A stretch of DNA of 64,000 nt from Rubidibacter lacunae KORDI 51-2 (lineage in GTDB: Bacteria > Cyanobacteriota > Cyanobacteriia > Cyanobacteriales > Rubidibacteraceae). The stretch covers positions 62,001-126,000 of the forward strand of contig NZ_ASSJ01000041.1 in NCBI RefSeq assembly GCF_000473895.1, in the 5' to 3' direction. Positions 18,734 through 28,818 of this stretch are shown here, piece by piece. The position numbers were made by a program, and so were the translations under genes. Below the pieces are notes generated by a model that was given only the letters and a program-made list of their open reading frames with translations, was not told the origin of the DNA and did not search any database. How positions within the stretch are numbered: position 1 is the stretch's first letter; each line of letters starts with the position of its first letter.

Positions 18734-20419
18734 ATGCCAGACAACCGCCGCAGCCAAATCATTACCAGCGGCCCGCAGCGCACGCCCAACCGCGCCATGT
18801 TGCGCGCGGTTGGGTTTGAGGATGCCGACTTTAGCAAGCCAATTGTCGGACTCGCCAACGGGTACAGCACGATTACACCATGCAACGCTGGCATCAACGA
18901 TCTGGCTCTGCGTGCGGAAGCCAGTTTGCGTCAGGCCGGCACGATGCCTCAGATGTTCGGGACGATCACGATTTCCGACGGCATCTCCATGGGCACGGAG
19001 GGGATGAAGTATTCCCTGGTCTCGCGCGAAGTGATTGCCGATGCGATCGAAACTGTCTGCAACGGTCAGAGTCTGGACGGCGTGCTCGCGATCGGCGGTT
19101 GCGACAAAAATATGCCCGGCGCTCTAATCGCGATCGCGCGCTTGAACATTCCGGCGATTTTCGTTTACGGTGGCACGATTAAGCCCGGACACTACGACGG
19201 TCGCGACCTGACAGTTGTCAGTGCTTTTGAGGCCGTCGGGCAGCACAGTGCTGGGCGCATAGACGAGGCGGAACTCCTACAGATCGAACGCCACACCTGT
19301 CCCGGTGTCGGCTCTTGCGGTGGTATGTTCACGGCCAATACGATGTCGTCGGCGATCGAGGCGCTGGGCTTGAGCTTGCCTTACTCGTCCACGATGGCAG
19401 CGGAAGATGCCGAGAAAGCCGACAGTGCGGAGAAATCTGCGTTCGTACTGGCCGATGCCATCCGCAAGCAGATCTTGCCGAGCCAATTATTGACGCGCCA
19501 AGCCTTCGAGAACGCGATCTCAGTGGTCATGGCGGTGGGCGGTTCGACGAACGCGGTTCTACATTTGCTGGCGATCGCGCGGGCGAGTGGTGTAGAGCTA
19601 ACCCTAGACGACTTCGAAACGCTAAGACAACGAGTGTCGGTGCTGTGCGATCTCAAGCCATCGGGACGTTACGTGACGACCAACCTGCACGCAGCAGGTG
19701 GCATTCCGCTGGTCATGAAGATGTTGCTAGCGCAGGGTTTGCTGCACGGCGATGCCCTGACGATCTCCGGCCAGACCATTGCTGAGGTCTTGGCAGACGT
19801 GCCATCGGAACCGCCAGCCAATCAGGATGTGGTGCGACCGTGGGACAAGCCAGTGTATGCCCGAGGACATCTAGCCGTACTCAAGGGCAATCTGGCATCG
19901 GAAGGCGCGATTGCAAAGATCAGCGGCGTGAAGACACCGCAGATCGTGGGGCCGGCACGAGTGTTTGAATCCGAGGAAGACTGCCTCGACGCGATCTTGG
20001 CCGGGCAGATTCGGGCGGGAGATATTGTCGTCGTCCGTTACGAAGGTCCAAAGGGCGGACCGGGTATGCGCGAGATGCTCGCCCCCACCTCGGCAATCGT
20101 TGGTGCGGGACTGGGTGACTCGGTTGGCTTGATTACCGACGGGCGTTTTTCCGGCGGCACCTACGGCATGGTAGTCGGTCACGTTGCGCCCGAGGCAGCC
20201 GTGGGCGGGACGATCGCCCTAGTCGAGGAAGGCGACACGATCGCGATCGATGCCAACGCTCAATCCCTGCACCTAGACGTCTCGGAGTCAGAACTAGAGC
20301 GACGTCGCGCCAAGTGGCAGCCACCAGCCCCGCGCTACGAGACGGGCGTGTTGGCAAAATACGCCAAACTCGTGTCGTCGAGCAGCCTGGGAGCGGTCAC
20401 CGATCTAGATCTCTACTAG
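18734..20419 (+). CDS. ilvD: Dihydroxy-acid dehydratase
   Basis: IlvD, 561 residues, dehydrating dihydroxy acids to the 2-keto acids of valine, leucine and isoleucine synthesis. The Fe-S ligands are visible: a cysteine near 51 ([10 protein letters not shown]), Cys123 in GGCDKNMPG and Cys195 in [16 protein letters not shown]. The C-terminal region has [12 protein letters not shown] and [18 protein letters not shown] site precedes the ATG. It is transcribed alone, convergent with dut. Confidence 0.97.
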   Translation: MPDNRRSQIITSGPQRTPNRAMLRAVGFEDADFSKPIVGLANGYSTITPCNAGINDLALRAEASLRQAGTMPQMFGTITISDGISMGTEGMKYSLVSREVIADAIETVCNGQSLDGVLAIGGCDKNMPGALIAIARLNIPAIFVYGGTIKPGHYDGRDLTVVSAFEAVGQHSAGRIDEAELLQIERHTCPGVGSCGGMFTANTMSSAIEALGLSLPYSSTMAAEDAEKADSAEKSAFVLADAIRKQILPSQLLTRQAFENAISVVMAVGGSTNAVLHLLAIARASGVELTLDDFETLRQRVSVLCDLKPSGRYVTTNLHAAGGIPLVMKMLLAQGLLHGDALTISGQTIAEVLADVPSEPPANQDVVRPWDKPVYARGHLAVLKGNLASEGAIAKISGVKTPQIVGPARVFESEEDCLDAILAGQIRAGDIVVVRYEGPKGGPGMREMLAPTSAIVGAGLGDSVGLITDGRFSGGTYGMVVGHVAPEAAVGGTIALVEEGDTIAIDANAQSLHLDVSESELERRRAKWQPPAPRYETGVLAKYAKLVSSSSLGAVTDLDLY

Positions 20420-20531
20420 AGCCACAATCAAATCGGCCTGGCAAGCGCGAGGAGATTGCAGGCATCATCAATTTGCGACGATTGCCTCCGGTCGCCGCCC
20501 GCCCGATCTCGTTCGCTGCTCATTCTTCGTC

Positions 20532-21020
20532 CTAAATACCTGTCGAACCGAAGCCTGCCGAGCCGCGATCGCTGCTGTCGAGGTGCTCGACGGGTACCAC
20601 TTGCACGCGCGCGATCGGGGCAACAACGAGTTGAGCGATGCGCGCGCCCGGCTCGATGCGAAACGGTTCGCGTCCGTGGTTGATCAGGATGACGCCGATT
20701 TCACCGCGATAGTTGGCATCGATCGTCCCAGGCGAATTCAGTACGGCAACACCGTGCTTTAGCGCTAGTCCGCTGCGCGATCGAACCTGAGCTTCGGTAT
20801 CGAGCGGGAGTTGCAGTGCAATGCCTGTCAAAACGAGCTGCGTTGCGCCAGGCGGAATCTCGGCGGCTTCGACGGCACAGAGGTCGAGACCGGCATCGTC
20901 GGGGTGGGCGTAGCGCGGTAGCCGCGCGTCCGGGCGCAATTTCATAACCTTGAGGGTCGCAACATTCATGAGGGCGATCTCGACAGTTGGCGTCCCGATT
21001 GTGACACGCAAGCGCGGCAT
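20532..21020 (-). CDS. dut: dUTP diphosphatase
   Basis: Trimeric dUTPase, hydrolysing dUTP to dUMP and keeping uracil out of DNA. The five motifs appear in order: DDAGLDLCA, RSRSGLALKHGV, GTIDANYRGEIGVILINH, RIAQLVVAPI and the flexible arm DRGSAGFGSTG. I choose the ATG at 21020 (162 residues) because GGGAGA lies eight bases upstream. The ATGs at 20969 and 20945 fit the core length of about 145 but lack such a site. A longer open frame to 21146 looks like non-coding extension. Confidence 0.94.
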   Translation of the reverse strand: MPRLRVTIGTPTVEIALMNVATLKVMKLRPDARLPRYAHPDDAGLDLCAVEAAEIPPGATQLVLTGIALQLPLDTEAQVRSRSGLALKHGVAVLNSPGTIDANYRGEIGVILINHGREPFRIEPGARIAQLVVAPIARVQVVPVEHLDSSDRGSAGFGSTGI

Positions 21021-21742
21021 TGCCTCGATTCTCCCTGAGAAATGGCTTGTCAGTGGGGAGATCGAACACTTTCCTTCCGACCAGAGCCTTTTTAATGCTG
21101 AGTTAATACCAATTTGCACAATGCCTAAGACAGACAAGGAAAACAATCGTTAAGAATAAAGGTTCCAGAGCTACGATCTACCGCAGCACTTCCAAAAGTT
21201 GGTATAAGGTGCTATCTGACATTTTGCACCAACCTCAGAATTTTGCACGAACCAAAGAATAGATACAAGCAGTCCGGACCAATACGTTGTTAAGCCTGGC
21301 CTGGCTTTTTGGCAAAAGGTTTTCTGCCCTGCTCATACCGGCATGATGCTACAAGAATCTGTTGCGGTGTCCTGCTGGTCTGTGTAGCTAGTCCAAGCGG
21401 GCGAAAAGGCCAATTGTCTTGGGCGTTAGCGGACAATTGAAATTGGTTAGGTGAGAGTGGTGCAATAGCTGCTAGACTCTTCTCACAGTCTTGCTCCCGA
21501 TCTCCTTAACTCACCGATTCCAGGGAAGGTGAAAAATGTCAGTCAAGCTCGTGAAGCGGTTGCTAATAAGCTGAAAGAAGACTTAGAGGCCGCGCGTAGG
21601 AACGCCATGCTGTAAAAGTCGAGCAGTGGGAAACAGAATAAGCCAAGCGTGATGAGTTCTGGCGTCGATGTGATGGCAGACTGGACTTTGAAGGGCGCAA
21701 GAGACAAACGAACTAGACTATTGATAGATTGGGGGAGCCATA
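21021..21742. other. AT-richer intergenic region before LRAT-like gene
   Basis: 722 bases, less GC-rich than the flanks. It contains a loose inverted repeat (AATACCAA near 21108, TTGGTATAAG near 21198) and repeats of GTTGGT/GCACCAAC near 21196-21235 that may be remains of a mobile element. A short motif of the form CACTTCC, three to four bases, AGTTGGTAT recurs inverted near 27365. No gene is supportable. Confidence 0.4.
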
Positions 21743-22834
21743 GTGGAAAGACCACACTTAAGTGGAAATCTTCTTAGCGATTTTCTTACTCAGCTTCACG
21801 AAGAAGATCGCATAAAATACGAGCAGAGAAGGCAAGAGATCTCAATTATCGATAACTCTAGCATCCGCGATCGACTAGCAATGGAGTTGTTGATGGAGAA
21901 ATTCTTGTCTCCTACAGCAAAGGTGCAGGCTCAGATTCAAGATGCGGCCAAGCACGCCCAGTACATGGCAGAAGCTATGGGCTACTACTATGCCGATCAC
22001 GGCTTAACCCGAGATCGAGCTAGAGTGATTAGCTCTCAATTTCGGTTATTAGCTCTCCAATTGACTGCAGTAAACTCCCTGCACTCATTGAAGCTCCTCT
22101 ACACAGCAACCACACTCTTTTTAGATTCCATCTCAATATTCCAGCATCGAGAAAGGAAGTACTCAATCGAACATGGGATGCGTCAAGGTATCCTCAATCG
22201 CATAAATGATTGCATAAGCAAGCCCGAGAATTTCCAAAGCCACATAGACTTGTCTACTGTCAATAGACGAGCATCTTCAGAGTTGTCAAACGATGAAGTT
22301 GAGGAAGTAGTCGAGTCTGCCCGCCAACTAACCAGGTCCTTGCATAAGAATCAAGAGCTTTTAGGGGCTACTTGCCCTAAAGTCGAGGAGGCAGTAAAAG
22401 CAATCGATCTTTTTGCTAATCCATCGAGCGAGCGCTATGGACGTTTGCTCAGTTGGCAGAATCCACCCGACCCATTCTGGCACTACGGGATCGGTCTTTC
22501 AGATACACACATATTTGATACGGGTCAAGGATTGCGTGTATTTGAAAGAGAGAATGCAGGACTTGTTGAAGGTATCGACGACATAGCCTTTGAACCAGAA
22601 CGAGCGATCGCAAGATTAAAACATGCTCTTCATGTTTTTTCTGAATGGGAATACACCTTGACCGGTTGGAACTGCGAGCACCTCAGTCGGCTAGTTGCGA
22701 CCGACCGGCCGAGATGCTATCAAAGCAGCGTTCTATGGTGGATGTGTAACCTGACTCCTGAAGGCGATCACAAAACTGCTCGCCAAGTATTGCTTAACCA
22801 TCTCACGAGAGTCGATCCCAGCCTTACTAGATAG
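21743..22834 (+). CDS. LRAT-like (permuted NlpC/P60) domain protein
   Basis: A 363-residue protein starting at GTG 21743, with GGGGGAG five bases upstream. The C-terminal third resembles the lecithin-retinol acyltransferase/permuted NlpC-P60 fold: His247 in WHYGIGL, His256 in DTHIFD and Cys311 in WNCEHL match the His-His-Cys arrangement of LRAT-type thiol enzymes (NCEHF in the family). The N-terminal 240 residues are helical, with no recognised domain and no signal peptide. It may act on lipid acyl groups or peptides; the substrate is unknown. It lies in an AT-richer islet flanked by small mobile repeats and faces the tail-anchored protein gene at 23029. Confidence 0.68.
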   Translation: MERPHLSGNLLSDFLTQLHEEDRIKYEQRRQEISIIDNSSIRDRLAMELLMEKFLSPTAKVQAQIQDAAKHAQYMAEAMGYYYADHGLTRDRARVISSQFRLLALQLTAVNSLHSLKLLYTATTLFLDSISIFQHRERKYSIEHGMRQGILNRINDCISKPENFQSHIDLSTVNRRASSELSNDEVEEVVESARQLTRSLHKNQELLGATCPKVEEAVKAIDLFANPSSERYGRLLSWQNPPDPFWHYGIGLSDTHIFDTGQGLRVFERENAGLVEGIDDIAFEPERAIARLKHALHVFSEWEYTLTGWNCEHLSRLVATDRPRCYQSSVLWWMCNLTPEGDHKTARQVLLNHLTRVDPSLTR

Positions 22835-22942
22835 GCAAGATGCAATTTTAATTCGCTCCAATGTCTGACTGTAAGACGAACTCGGACTTCTGTTTCCCAC
22901 AATTTTAGCAATCTAGAACAGGTTGTGTAGAAACTTTTGATA

Positions 22943-23045
22943 AGGGTCACCTCGAAAAATCGCCGGATTGTGGCGAGCCGGCGGCTGAAATGCCCGTGCT
23001 GCGGTGCCGACCTTCGGTCTTGAGCGAATTAATCGAGGTACCCTA
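22943..23045. repeat. Dispersed repeat family 2, copy with terminal inverted repeats
   Basis: The left end AAGGGTCACCTCGA and right end TCGAGGTACCCT are inverted repeats around a GC-rich core containing CTGAAATGCCCGTGCTG. It matches 37411..37512 closely and 6796..6885 partly. The right end supplies the last codons and the TAA stop of the minus-strand gene at 23029..23991. Confidence 0.8.
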
Positions 23046-23991
23046 AGATCGAAATCCCCTCCGGTTGTAGAGGTGCTTCCTCGAAAGATTTTGGAGGAGA
23101 CTGACCCAAAAGCCAGATTGATAGAATTGCAACTCCCACGGCCACAGCACTCCCAAGTAAAATCAAATATCTCACATTAAGGTGAGAAATGGCAGTGTAA
23201 GAGCTATGACTACTATCAGTGCCAGAGCAAACAACTTCGACTGGCTGCTCTAAACCAGCATTAACGTCTTCCGAACCTACTTTTGCCGAACGAGCACGAT
23301 CTTCGTCGGGGGACTCCCACTCGAATTCTGAAGGTTCGATTGCATCACATTCGTTGTTTTTATCTCGAACAGGTTCTCTTGTGACAGATGGATTCTGTGG
23401 ATGGTTGTCAGAAGTTGTCTGAAAGGTAAAAACAACTGGTCGAGCACGCCTTGAATCCGAGGAAGTGCTGGGGTTTTCACCATACTTCCCAAGCATTGAT
23501 GCCCGCGACCGATCGGAAAGTTCTTGCTCGCCATGCAGTTTCCCACATTGCTCGAACTCACTGTTAGAGGGCATGCCATCGTTACTATTGCCAGTCCCCT
23601 CTTGGGTATCTTTCTCGTGAGCATCGAGAATCGGGCGCTCTTTTGCCACGTCTTTCAACTCCTCTAACGAAACAGTCCAACAGGTGACAGGTTCGTCATC
23701 GGAATTCAGCTCGTGCAACTCAACTCCAGCTAGAGTACTGGTCTTAGAACTCCAATCAATGTATTGGTAAATTGAGCGGTCGTTGAGAAGAAGCCGAAAT
23801 CCGCCTACCAAGACGATCGTCACATCATCTCCTACCAGGAGAAAGTCCTCGACTCCGCGAAAAATAAGGCGGAATTTTGACTTGAACCAGTGCGAACGAT
23901 CGTGATGGAACGTCGGAGCATTTCGATCTACATGCGTGTAAAGCTTGACCGCAATATCGTGAAATTCAACATGTGTTGAGTTTGTCATCAT
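23029..23991 (-). CDS. Tail-anchored hypothetical protein
   Basis: A 320-residue protein I do not recognise. Residues 1-120 look folded (FRLIFRGVEDFLLVGDDVTI, FRLLLNDRSIYQYIDW). About 120-270 is polar, low-complexity and acidic. One transmembrane helix spans about 277-297 (ILLGSAVAVGVAILSIWLL), followed by 23 residues, so it is probably anchored by its C-terminus with the N-terminal part in the cytosol. The final residues GYLD and the stop codon come from the terminal repeat of the mobile element at 22943..23045, so the original C-terminus may have been longer. It is convergent with the LRAT-like gene and shares its AT-richer composition. Confidence 0.6.
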   Translation of the reverse strand: MMTNSTHVEFHDIAVKLYTHVDRNAPTFHHDRSHWFKSKFRLIFRGVEDFLLVGDDVTIVLVGGFRLLLNDRSIYQYIDWSSKTSTLAGVELHELNSDDEPVTCWTVSLEELKDVAKERPILDAHEKDTQEGTGNSNDGMPSNSEFEQCGKLHGEQELSDRSRASMLGKYGENPSTSSDSRRARPVVFTFQTTSDNHPQNPSVTREPVRDKNNECDAIEPSEFEWESPDEDRARSAKVGSEDVNAGLEQPVEVVCSGTDSSHSSYTAISHLNVRYLILLGSAVAVGVAILSIWLLGQSPPKSFEEAPLQPEGISILGYLD

Positions 23992-24142
23992 CGAGGTTTC
24001 AACCGGTATGCTCGAAAGAGTCTTTTAAAGTCAATATGGAAAATGCAATAAATTTGCAATGCATTCTACCATAGCTACCTCGCTAGTTGCCGAGTCAAGT
24101 TAGAAAATATAAAATTGCAAGTTTTCTTTGAGAAGCATTTTA

Positions 24143-24274
24143 GAGGCTGTTTAAAAAAGTCGAGTTGTGCGAAATTAGGCAGGTATCTCACTACGGGGGA
24201 ACAGGACTTTCGGGGCTTTTCTGCGGGTGACTCGGGGTAGTCTGCTACTCAGCTGGACCCTTTTCAAAAAGCTC
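24143..24274. mobile_element. 132-bp MITE-like element, family 1 copy 2
   Basis: It starts GAGGCTGTTTAAAAAAG, ends CTTTTCAAAAAGCTC, and is flanked by TA on both sides (24141-24142 and 24275-24276), suggesting a TA target duplication. It is the same length as copy 1 at 71..202 and inverted relative to it. It lies in the 543-base gap 23992..24534, which otherwise holds only the lpdA upstream region. Confidence 0.82.
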
Positions 24275-24534
24275 TAACTTGCTGTGGAGAAACCTGCTCG
24301 TGCAGATGGATGTCTAACGTCAACCGCTCGAACTCGTGCTTTAAATGCAAGTGTGTTGATGTTCTCTGGTCGATCGCACGATCTCCTCGCCATCTCCGTC
24401 AGTTGGGCTGCACGCGATACTCTCGTATCATAGAAAGCCAGTCGGGCTGGCGAGACGCTGCCGGCGGCAACCGTTGCGACCGTGCCGCCATCGGCAGCGG
24501 CCGAGCCTTTCCAGCCATGCACAGGAGCTAAAAC

Positions 24535-25959
24535 GTGACTCAGGAATTTGATTTCGACCTCGCGATTGTCGGGGCGGGCGTCGGCGGCCACGGTGCGGCA
24601 TTGCACGCCGTCAAGCAAGGACTCAAAACTGCCATCATCGAAGCCAAGGACATGGGCGGCACCTGCGTCAATCGCGGTTGTATTCCCTCCAAAGCCCTGC
24701 TCGCAGCTTCCGGACGCGTGCGCGAACTGCAAGATCGGCATCACCTCCATAACCTCGGCATCAGTGTCGGTGGCGTCAGCTTCGATCGCCAGGCGATCGC
24801 CGACCACGCCCTCGATCTTGTCAGCAAAATTCGCAACGACCTCACGGGCAGCCTCACGCGCCTGCAAGTCGAAACCATCCACGGCTGGGGTAAATTACTC
24901 GGACCGCAAAAGCTCTCCGTGCTGGCCGAGGAAGGCGAAAAGATCGTCACCGCCCGCGACATCATCCTCAGTACTGGCTCGACGCCGTTCGTGCCGCCGG
25001 GGATTCAAATCGACGGCAAGACAGTCTACACCAGCGACGATGCCGTTAAACTCAATTGGCTGCCTGACTGGGTCGCCATTATCGGCAGCGGTTACATCGG
25101 TCTGGAATTCTCGGACGTCTATTCCGCTTTGGGTTGCGAAATCACCATGATCGAAGCCCTCGATAACTTGATGCCCGGCTTCGATCGCGATATCGCCCGG
25201 ATTGCCCAACGCCTTCTGATCGAGCCGCGCGACATCGAAACCCATACCGGCACCCTTGCTCTCAAAGTCACGCCCGGTTCGCCGGTAGTCATCGAACTTG
25301 CGGACGCCAAAACCAAAGACGTCAAAGACGTCATTGAAGTCGATGCCGCATTGGTGGCAACCGGTCGCATTCCCGCGACCAAAAACCTCGGCTTGGAATC
25401 CGTCGGCGTCCAAACCGATCGCCGGGGCTTCATTCCTGTGGACGATCGCATGCACGTGCTGCTCGATGGCGAACCCGTTCCCCACCTATGGGCGATCGGC
25501 GACGCGACCGGCAAGATGATGCTCGCCCACGCCGCCTCCGCTCAAGGCATCGCGGCCATTGAAAACATCCTCGGTAACGACCGCGCGATCGACTATCGCA
25601 GCATTCCAGCAGCAGCGTTTACCCATCCGGAAATCAGCTACGTCGGCCTGAACGAGGAACAGGCAAAAGCCCTCGGCACGGAAGCAGGCTTTGCCGTCGG
25701 CTCGGTGCGTACGTACTTCAAGGCCAACTCCAAAGCCCTCGCTGAAGGCGAACCCGATGGTATTGCCAAGGTCATCTACCGCAAGGAATCCGGGGAAATC
25801 CTCGGCGCGCACATTATCGGCATTCACGCTTCTGACTTAATTCAGGAAGCCGCCAACGCGATCGCCGCCCGCCAATCCGTGCGCGATCTCGCCTTCACCG
25901 TCCACACGCATCCGACGCTCTCGGAAGTGCTGGACGAAGCTTACAAGCGCGCTGCCTGA
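24535..25959 (+). CDS. lpdA: Dihydrolipoamide dehydrogenase
   Basis: E3 subunit of 2-oxo acid dehydrogenase complexes (and L protein of glycine cleavage), 474 residues, starting at GTG 24535. FAD-binding GAGVGG is at 13-18, the redox-active disulphide Cys44/Cys49 in [13 protein letters not shown], the NAD-binding GSGYIGLE near 185, and the C-terminal dimer interface has [10 protein letters not shown] with the catalytic histidine. It reoxidises lipoyl groups made with LipA and LipB, both encoded elsewhere in this window. trpC follows 90 bases downstream on the same strand. Confidence 0.96.
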   Translation: MTQEFDFDLAIVGAGVGGHGAALHAVKQGLKTAIIEAKDMGGTCVNRGCIPSKALLAASGRVRELQDRHHLHNLGISVGGVSFDRQAIADHALDLVSKIRNDLTGSLTRLQVETIHGWGKLLGPQKLSVLAEEGEKIVTARDIILSTGSTPFVPPGIQIDGKTVYTSDDAVKLNWLPDWVAIIGSGYIGLEFSDVYSALGCEITMIEALDNLMPGFDRDIARIAQRLLIEPRDIETHTGTLALKVTPGSPVVIELADAKTKDVKDVIEVDAALVATGRIPATKNLGLESVGVQTDRRGFIPVDDRMHVLLDGEPVPHLWAIGDATGKMMLAHAASAQGIAAIENILGNDRAIDYRSIPAAAFTHPEISYVGLNEEQAKALGTEAGFAVGSVRTYFKANSKALAEGEPDGIAKVIYRKESGEILGAHIIGIHASDLIQEAANAIAARQSVRDLAFTVHTHPTLSEVLDEAYKRAA

Positions 25960-26049
25960 TGCCCGCGCAGTATTAACTTTCAGCCAGCGGGCCAGTCGCA
26001 GCCCGTGCGCTGGACGACCGTCTATATCGATCGCCGTCATATTTCGAAC

Positions 26050-26937
26050 ATGGAAATTCGCCGCCGTCCGGTCGGTTCCGGCGTTAATACGGGCGAGGTG
26101 CTTTACCAAGTGGCCTTACCCGACGCCGAGCCGCGCAACATTCTTGAAAAGATCGTCTGGCAAAAGGAAAAGGAAGTCGAGCGCCTGCGGGAGCGCCTAC
26201 CGCTGCCGGACCTGCGCCGACGGGTGCAGCAAAGTGCTCCACCCGTCCGCGACTTCCTCGGCGCGCTGCAGGCGGGCAAAACGCAACCGGCACTGATTGC
26301 CGAACTCAAGAAAGCTTCCCCTAGCAAAGGGACGATCCGCGCCGACTTCGATCCCGTCGCGATCGCCCAAACCTACGAGCGATCGAGGGCAAGCTGCCTC
26401 TCGGTCCTCACCGACGAACAGTTCTTTCAGGGCAGCTTCGAAAACCTGATTGCCGCGCGCCAAGCAACAGCGTTGCCAGTGTTGTGCAAGGACTTCCTGA
26501 TCTATCCGTATCAAATTATGTGGGCGCGCTTACATGGAGCCGATGCTGTTCTGCTGATTGCAGCCGTTCTGAATGACAAGGATCTGTCGTATTTCGTCAA
26601 AATTGCCCGCAGCTTGCACCTGACCCCCTTAATCGAAGTCCACACGCTCGACGAACTCGATCGTGTCTTGGGGGTGGATGGAGTTACGCTGGTCGGTATC
26701 AATAATCGCAATCTTGAAGACTTTTCGGTGGATGTTGCGACGACGCGCGATCTGCTACTCGCTCGCGGCAAGCAATTGCGAGAACGCGGTATCGCTATCG
26801 TTAGCGAATCGGGTCTGCACGTTGCTGCCGACGTACAAGTCGTCCGTCGGGCCGGTGCCGATGCGGTCCTGATCGGCGAGTCGTTGCTCGCTGCGCCCGA
26901 TTCTGCCCGCCACATTGCCAGTCTGTTTGGCTTGTAA
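26050..26937 (+). CDS. trpC: Indole-3-glycerol phosphate synthase
   Basis: TrpC, 295 residues, closing the indole ring in tryptophan synthesis. I choose the ATG at 26050 because MEIRRRP begins the typical cyanobacterial N-terminus; an upstream start at 26005 is possible. Barrel motifs are [13 protein letters not shown] with the catalytic lysine, [44 protein letters not shown] and the phosphate-binding DAVLIGESL. It lies between lpdA and a small DUF5340-type gene, probably in one transcript. Confidence 0.96.
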   Translation: MEIRRRPVGSGVNTGEVLYQVALPDAEPRNILEKIVWQKEKEVERLRERLPLPDLRRRVQQSAPPVRDFLGALQAGKTQPALIAELKKASPSKGTIRADFDPVAIAQTYERSRASCLSVLTDEQFFQGSFENLIAARQATALPVLCKDFLIYPYQIMWARLHGADAVLLIAAVLNDKDLSYFVKIARSLHLTPLIEVHTLDELDRVLGVDGVTLVGINNRNLEDFSVDVATTRDLLLARGKQLRERGIAIVSESGLHVAADVQVVRRAGADAVLIGESLLAAPDSARHIASLFGL

Positions 26938-26967
26938 GCAAACGCGGCCCACGCGAAGGAACGTTCC

Positions 26968-27234
26968 ATGAACCCGCTGCCTCTACCCTCCCACGTGCAT
27001 TACGAGCTGCTACTGCAGCTTTTAGAGCGACAGACTTTACCTGCCAGCGATCGCAATCCGCTATTGCGCGACCAAGTACGCCAATTGGTCGTGACGCTCC
27101 GCAAAGCACTCGCACAGCAGAAGCAAATTGAAGCCACCTGCGAACAAGCCCAAAACCAAGTAGACTACCGCTGGTCGCTTAACAGCGACCTGATTACCGA
27201 AATCCCCCGCGTATTGCCACGGAAGCCCTCCTGA
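26968..27234 (+). CDS. DUF5340-like small protein
   Basis: An 88-residue soluble protein, 30 bases after trpC. The N-terminus (PLPSHVHYELLLQLLERQT) matches my memory of DUF5340, a small cyanobacterial family of unknown function. The middle is a long helix (QVRQLVVTLRKALAQQKQIEAT). It has no membrane segment or cysteine motif. The close spacing after trpC suggests co-transcription. Confidence 0.7.
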   Translation: MNPLPLPSHVHYELLLQLLERQTLPASDRNPLLRDQVRQLVVTLRKALAQQKQIEATCEQAQNQVDYRWSLNSDLITEIPRVLPRKPS

Positions 27235-27589
27235 GGTGTGCTCCAAGTTTCCATAGCGCATCCGCCCCAGCCGCTCTCATTCAGTTTTTGGAGTGTGGGC
27301 AACTTTATCTGACGGTGTTCTCAACCGCTCGGGGCGCGCGGCATGCTGACAGCCCGGCTAGGGTAATACCAACTCTAGGAAGTGCCGCGACAAATGGCAG
27401 CTCGGGAACTTTTACTCCCGGGGCTCGCTTGCACCATCTGTCGTAGGCATTCTGCAAATTTATATAAATAGGCGATAGCCTAACGACACCGAAGATTTAT
27501 TGGTCGGACAGAGCCAGCTTGGCTCAAACTGCCGGCCCGATTGCACCTTTTATTCCTCTCCTTTTCCTTTACTTGCCGCACAAACGACG
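27235..27589. other. Intergenic region, no gene seen
   Basis: 355 bases between convergent genes. A short stretch near 27362-27390 is an inverted match to one near 21182-21207 (GTTGGTAT next to GGAAGTG on the complementary strand), perhaps a decayed repeat. Nothing else is supportable. Confidence 0.4.
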
Positions 27590-28729
27590 CTAACTGACAC
27601 CGAGCGATTGGGGCTGCCGGACCTCGGCATAAAGTGATTCCAGTAAGGCAATGCTGCCATTGAGGGTGTAGCGTTCGAGGACCCGCTGGCGCGCGCGTTG
27701 CCCCAGTAGATCTGTAACTTCGTGGCGATCTCGGCACAACGGCAGAAGCGTCCGCAGCTGGGCAACTGTATCTTGCGTGCTGAGGATGACTCCCGCTCCG
27801 GATGCCAGCACTTCGCCATCGGCTCCGGCATCGGTTGCCAGGCACGCCACACCGCAGGACATGGCTTCTAATAGCGATAGGGAAAGTCCTTCTACAAAAG
27901 ACGGCAAGACGAAGACGTCTGCCGCGCGCAAAATATCGATCCGCTGCTGTTCGTCGGCAACGAACCCAAGCCAGATAATCCCGCTGGCTTTGCCGTATAG
28001 CGGTTTCAACAACGGCAATAGCGGTCCATCGCCAACAATAACGAGTTTGCAGCGATCGCCGAGCCGACATTGCTGCCACGCCTGTAGCAGTGCTTCCAGG
28101 TTCTTCTCGGCCGAGATGCGCCCTTGATAAACGAAGAGGCGCTCGGCTCCAACTCGCTGTTTGAAATTTGACGGCCCGGGCGAATATTGCTGGGCGTCTA
28201 CGCCGTTCGGAATGACTGCCAGTCGTCCCGCTGGAACACCCAAACGTTCGAGCAAGTCCCGTTGGACGCGCGAAAACACGATTGCGCGATCGTAGCGGGC
28301 GAGGAATGGGGCGTACAGGCGATAAGAAAGCTGCAGGGTGCTGGCCTTAAAGTTGCGTAGCTTGCTATCGAAGGGGGGATGAAAGGTTGCGATGAGCGGA
28401 ATGCCAAGTTCCTGGCAAATGTCCGGCAAGCGAAAGTCCAGCGGCGACAGTGTTAGCGACGCATGCACCACATCGGGTTTGAGCTTAGCAAGTGCTCTCG
28501 CCAGGAATTGACTCGACCTCGGGGCAGGAATCGTATAGATCTGCGACTTGTGCCAAAAGGGCAGCGCCACTTCATGGCAATGCGGCCAGCTTTCGCCGTA
28601 CGCAGCTGTGCGAGCAAAATGCAAAAAGCTAACTTGATAGTTTCGTTCGAGCAATGCATGCGTCGTTTGTCGACTGTAGGTTACATTGCCGCAAAACGGC
28701 GACTTCTTTCCCAACCAGGCAACATGCAT
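27590..28729 (-). CDS. GT4 glycosyltransferase, DgdA-like
   Basis: A 379-residue GT-B fold glycosyltransferase of family GT4. The N-terminal half opens MHVAWLGKKSPFCGNVTYS, and the donor half has VYQGRISAEKNLEALLQ, LVIVGDGPL and the nucleotide-sugar motif FVEGLSLSLLEAMSCG. The N-terminal start and the segment DVVHASLTLSPLDF resemble cyanobacterial digalactosyldiacylglycerol synthase (the slr1508 type). That would add a second galactose to monogalactosyl lipid at the thylakoid or envelope membrane. The GT4 call is firm; the DgdA assignment is from memory and less certain. Confidence 0.78.
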   Translation of the reverse strand: MHVAWLGKKSPFCGNVTYSRQTTHALLERNYQVSFLHFARTAAYGESWPHCHEVALPFWHKSQIYTIPAPRSSQFLARALAKLKPDVVHASLTLSPLDFRLPDICQELGIPLIATFHPPFDSKLRNFKASTLQLSYRLYAPFLARYDRAIVFSRVQRDLLERLGVPAGRLAVIPNGVDAQQYSPGPSNFKQRVGAERLFVYQGRISAEKNLEALLQAWQQCRLGDRCKLVIVGDGPLLPLLKPLYGKASGIIWLGFVADEQQRIDILRAADVFVLPSFVEGLSLSLLEAMSCGVACLATDAGADGEVLASGAGVILSTQDTVAQLRTLLPLCRDRHEVTDLLGQRARQRVLERYTLNGSIALLESLYAEVRQPQSLGVS

Positions 28730-28818
28730 GCAATTGCGAGCGCGACAAAGTTAAAGAGGTAATAACAGCACGGCGATCTCGCCGCCCCGACCGAGTGGCA
28801 GCCTAACTGTTCGCCGCG

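Noticed and set aside
21100-21240. Possible mobile element with AATACCAA/TTGGTAT ends
   Set aside because: Arms are short and imperfect, no target duplication is visible, and the related stretch near 27365 is only a brief match.
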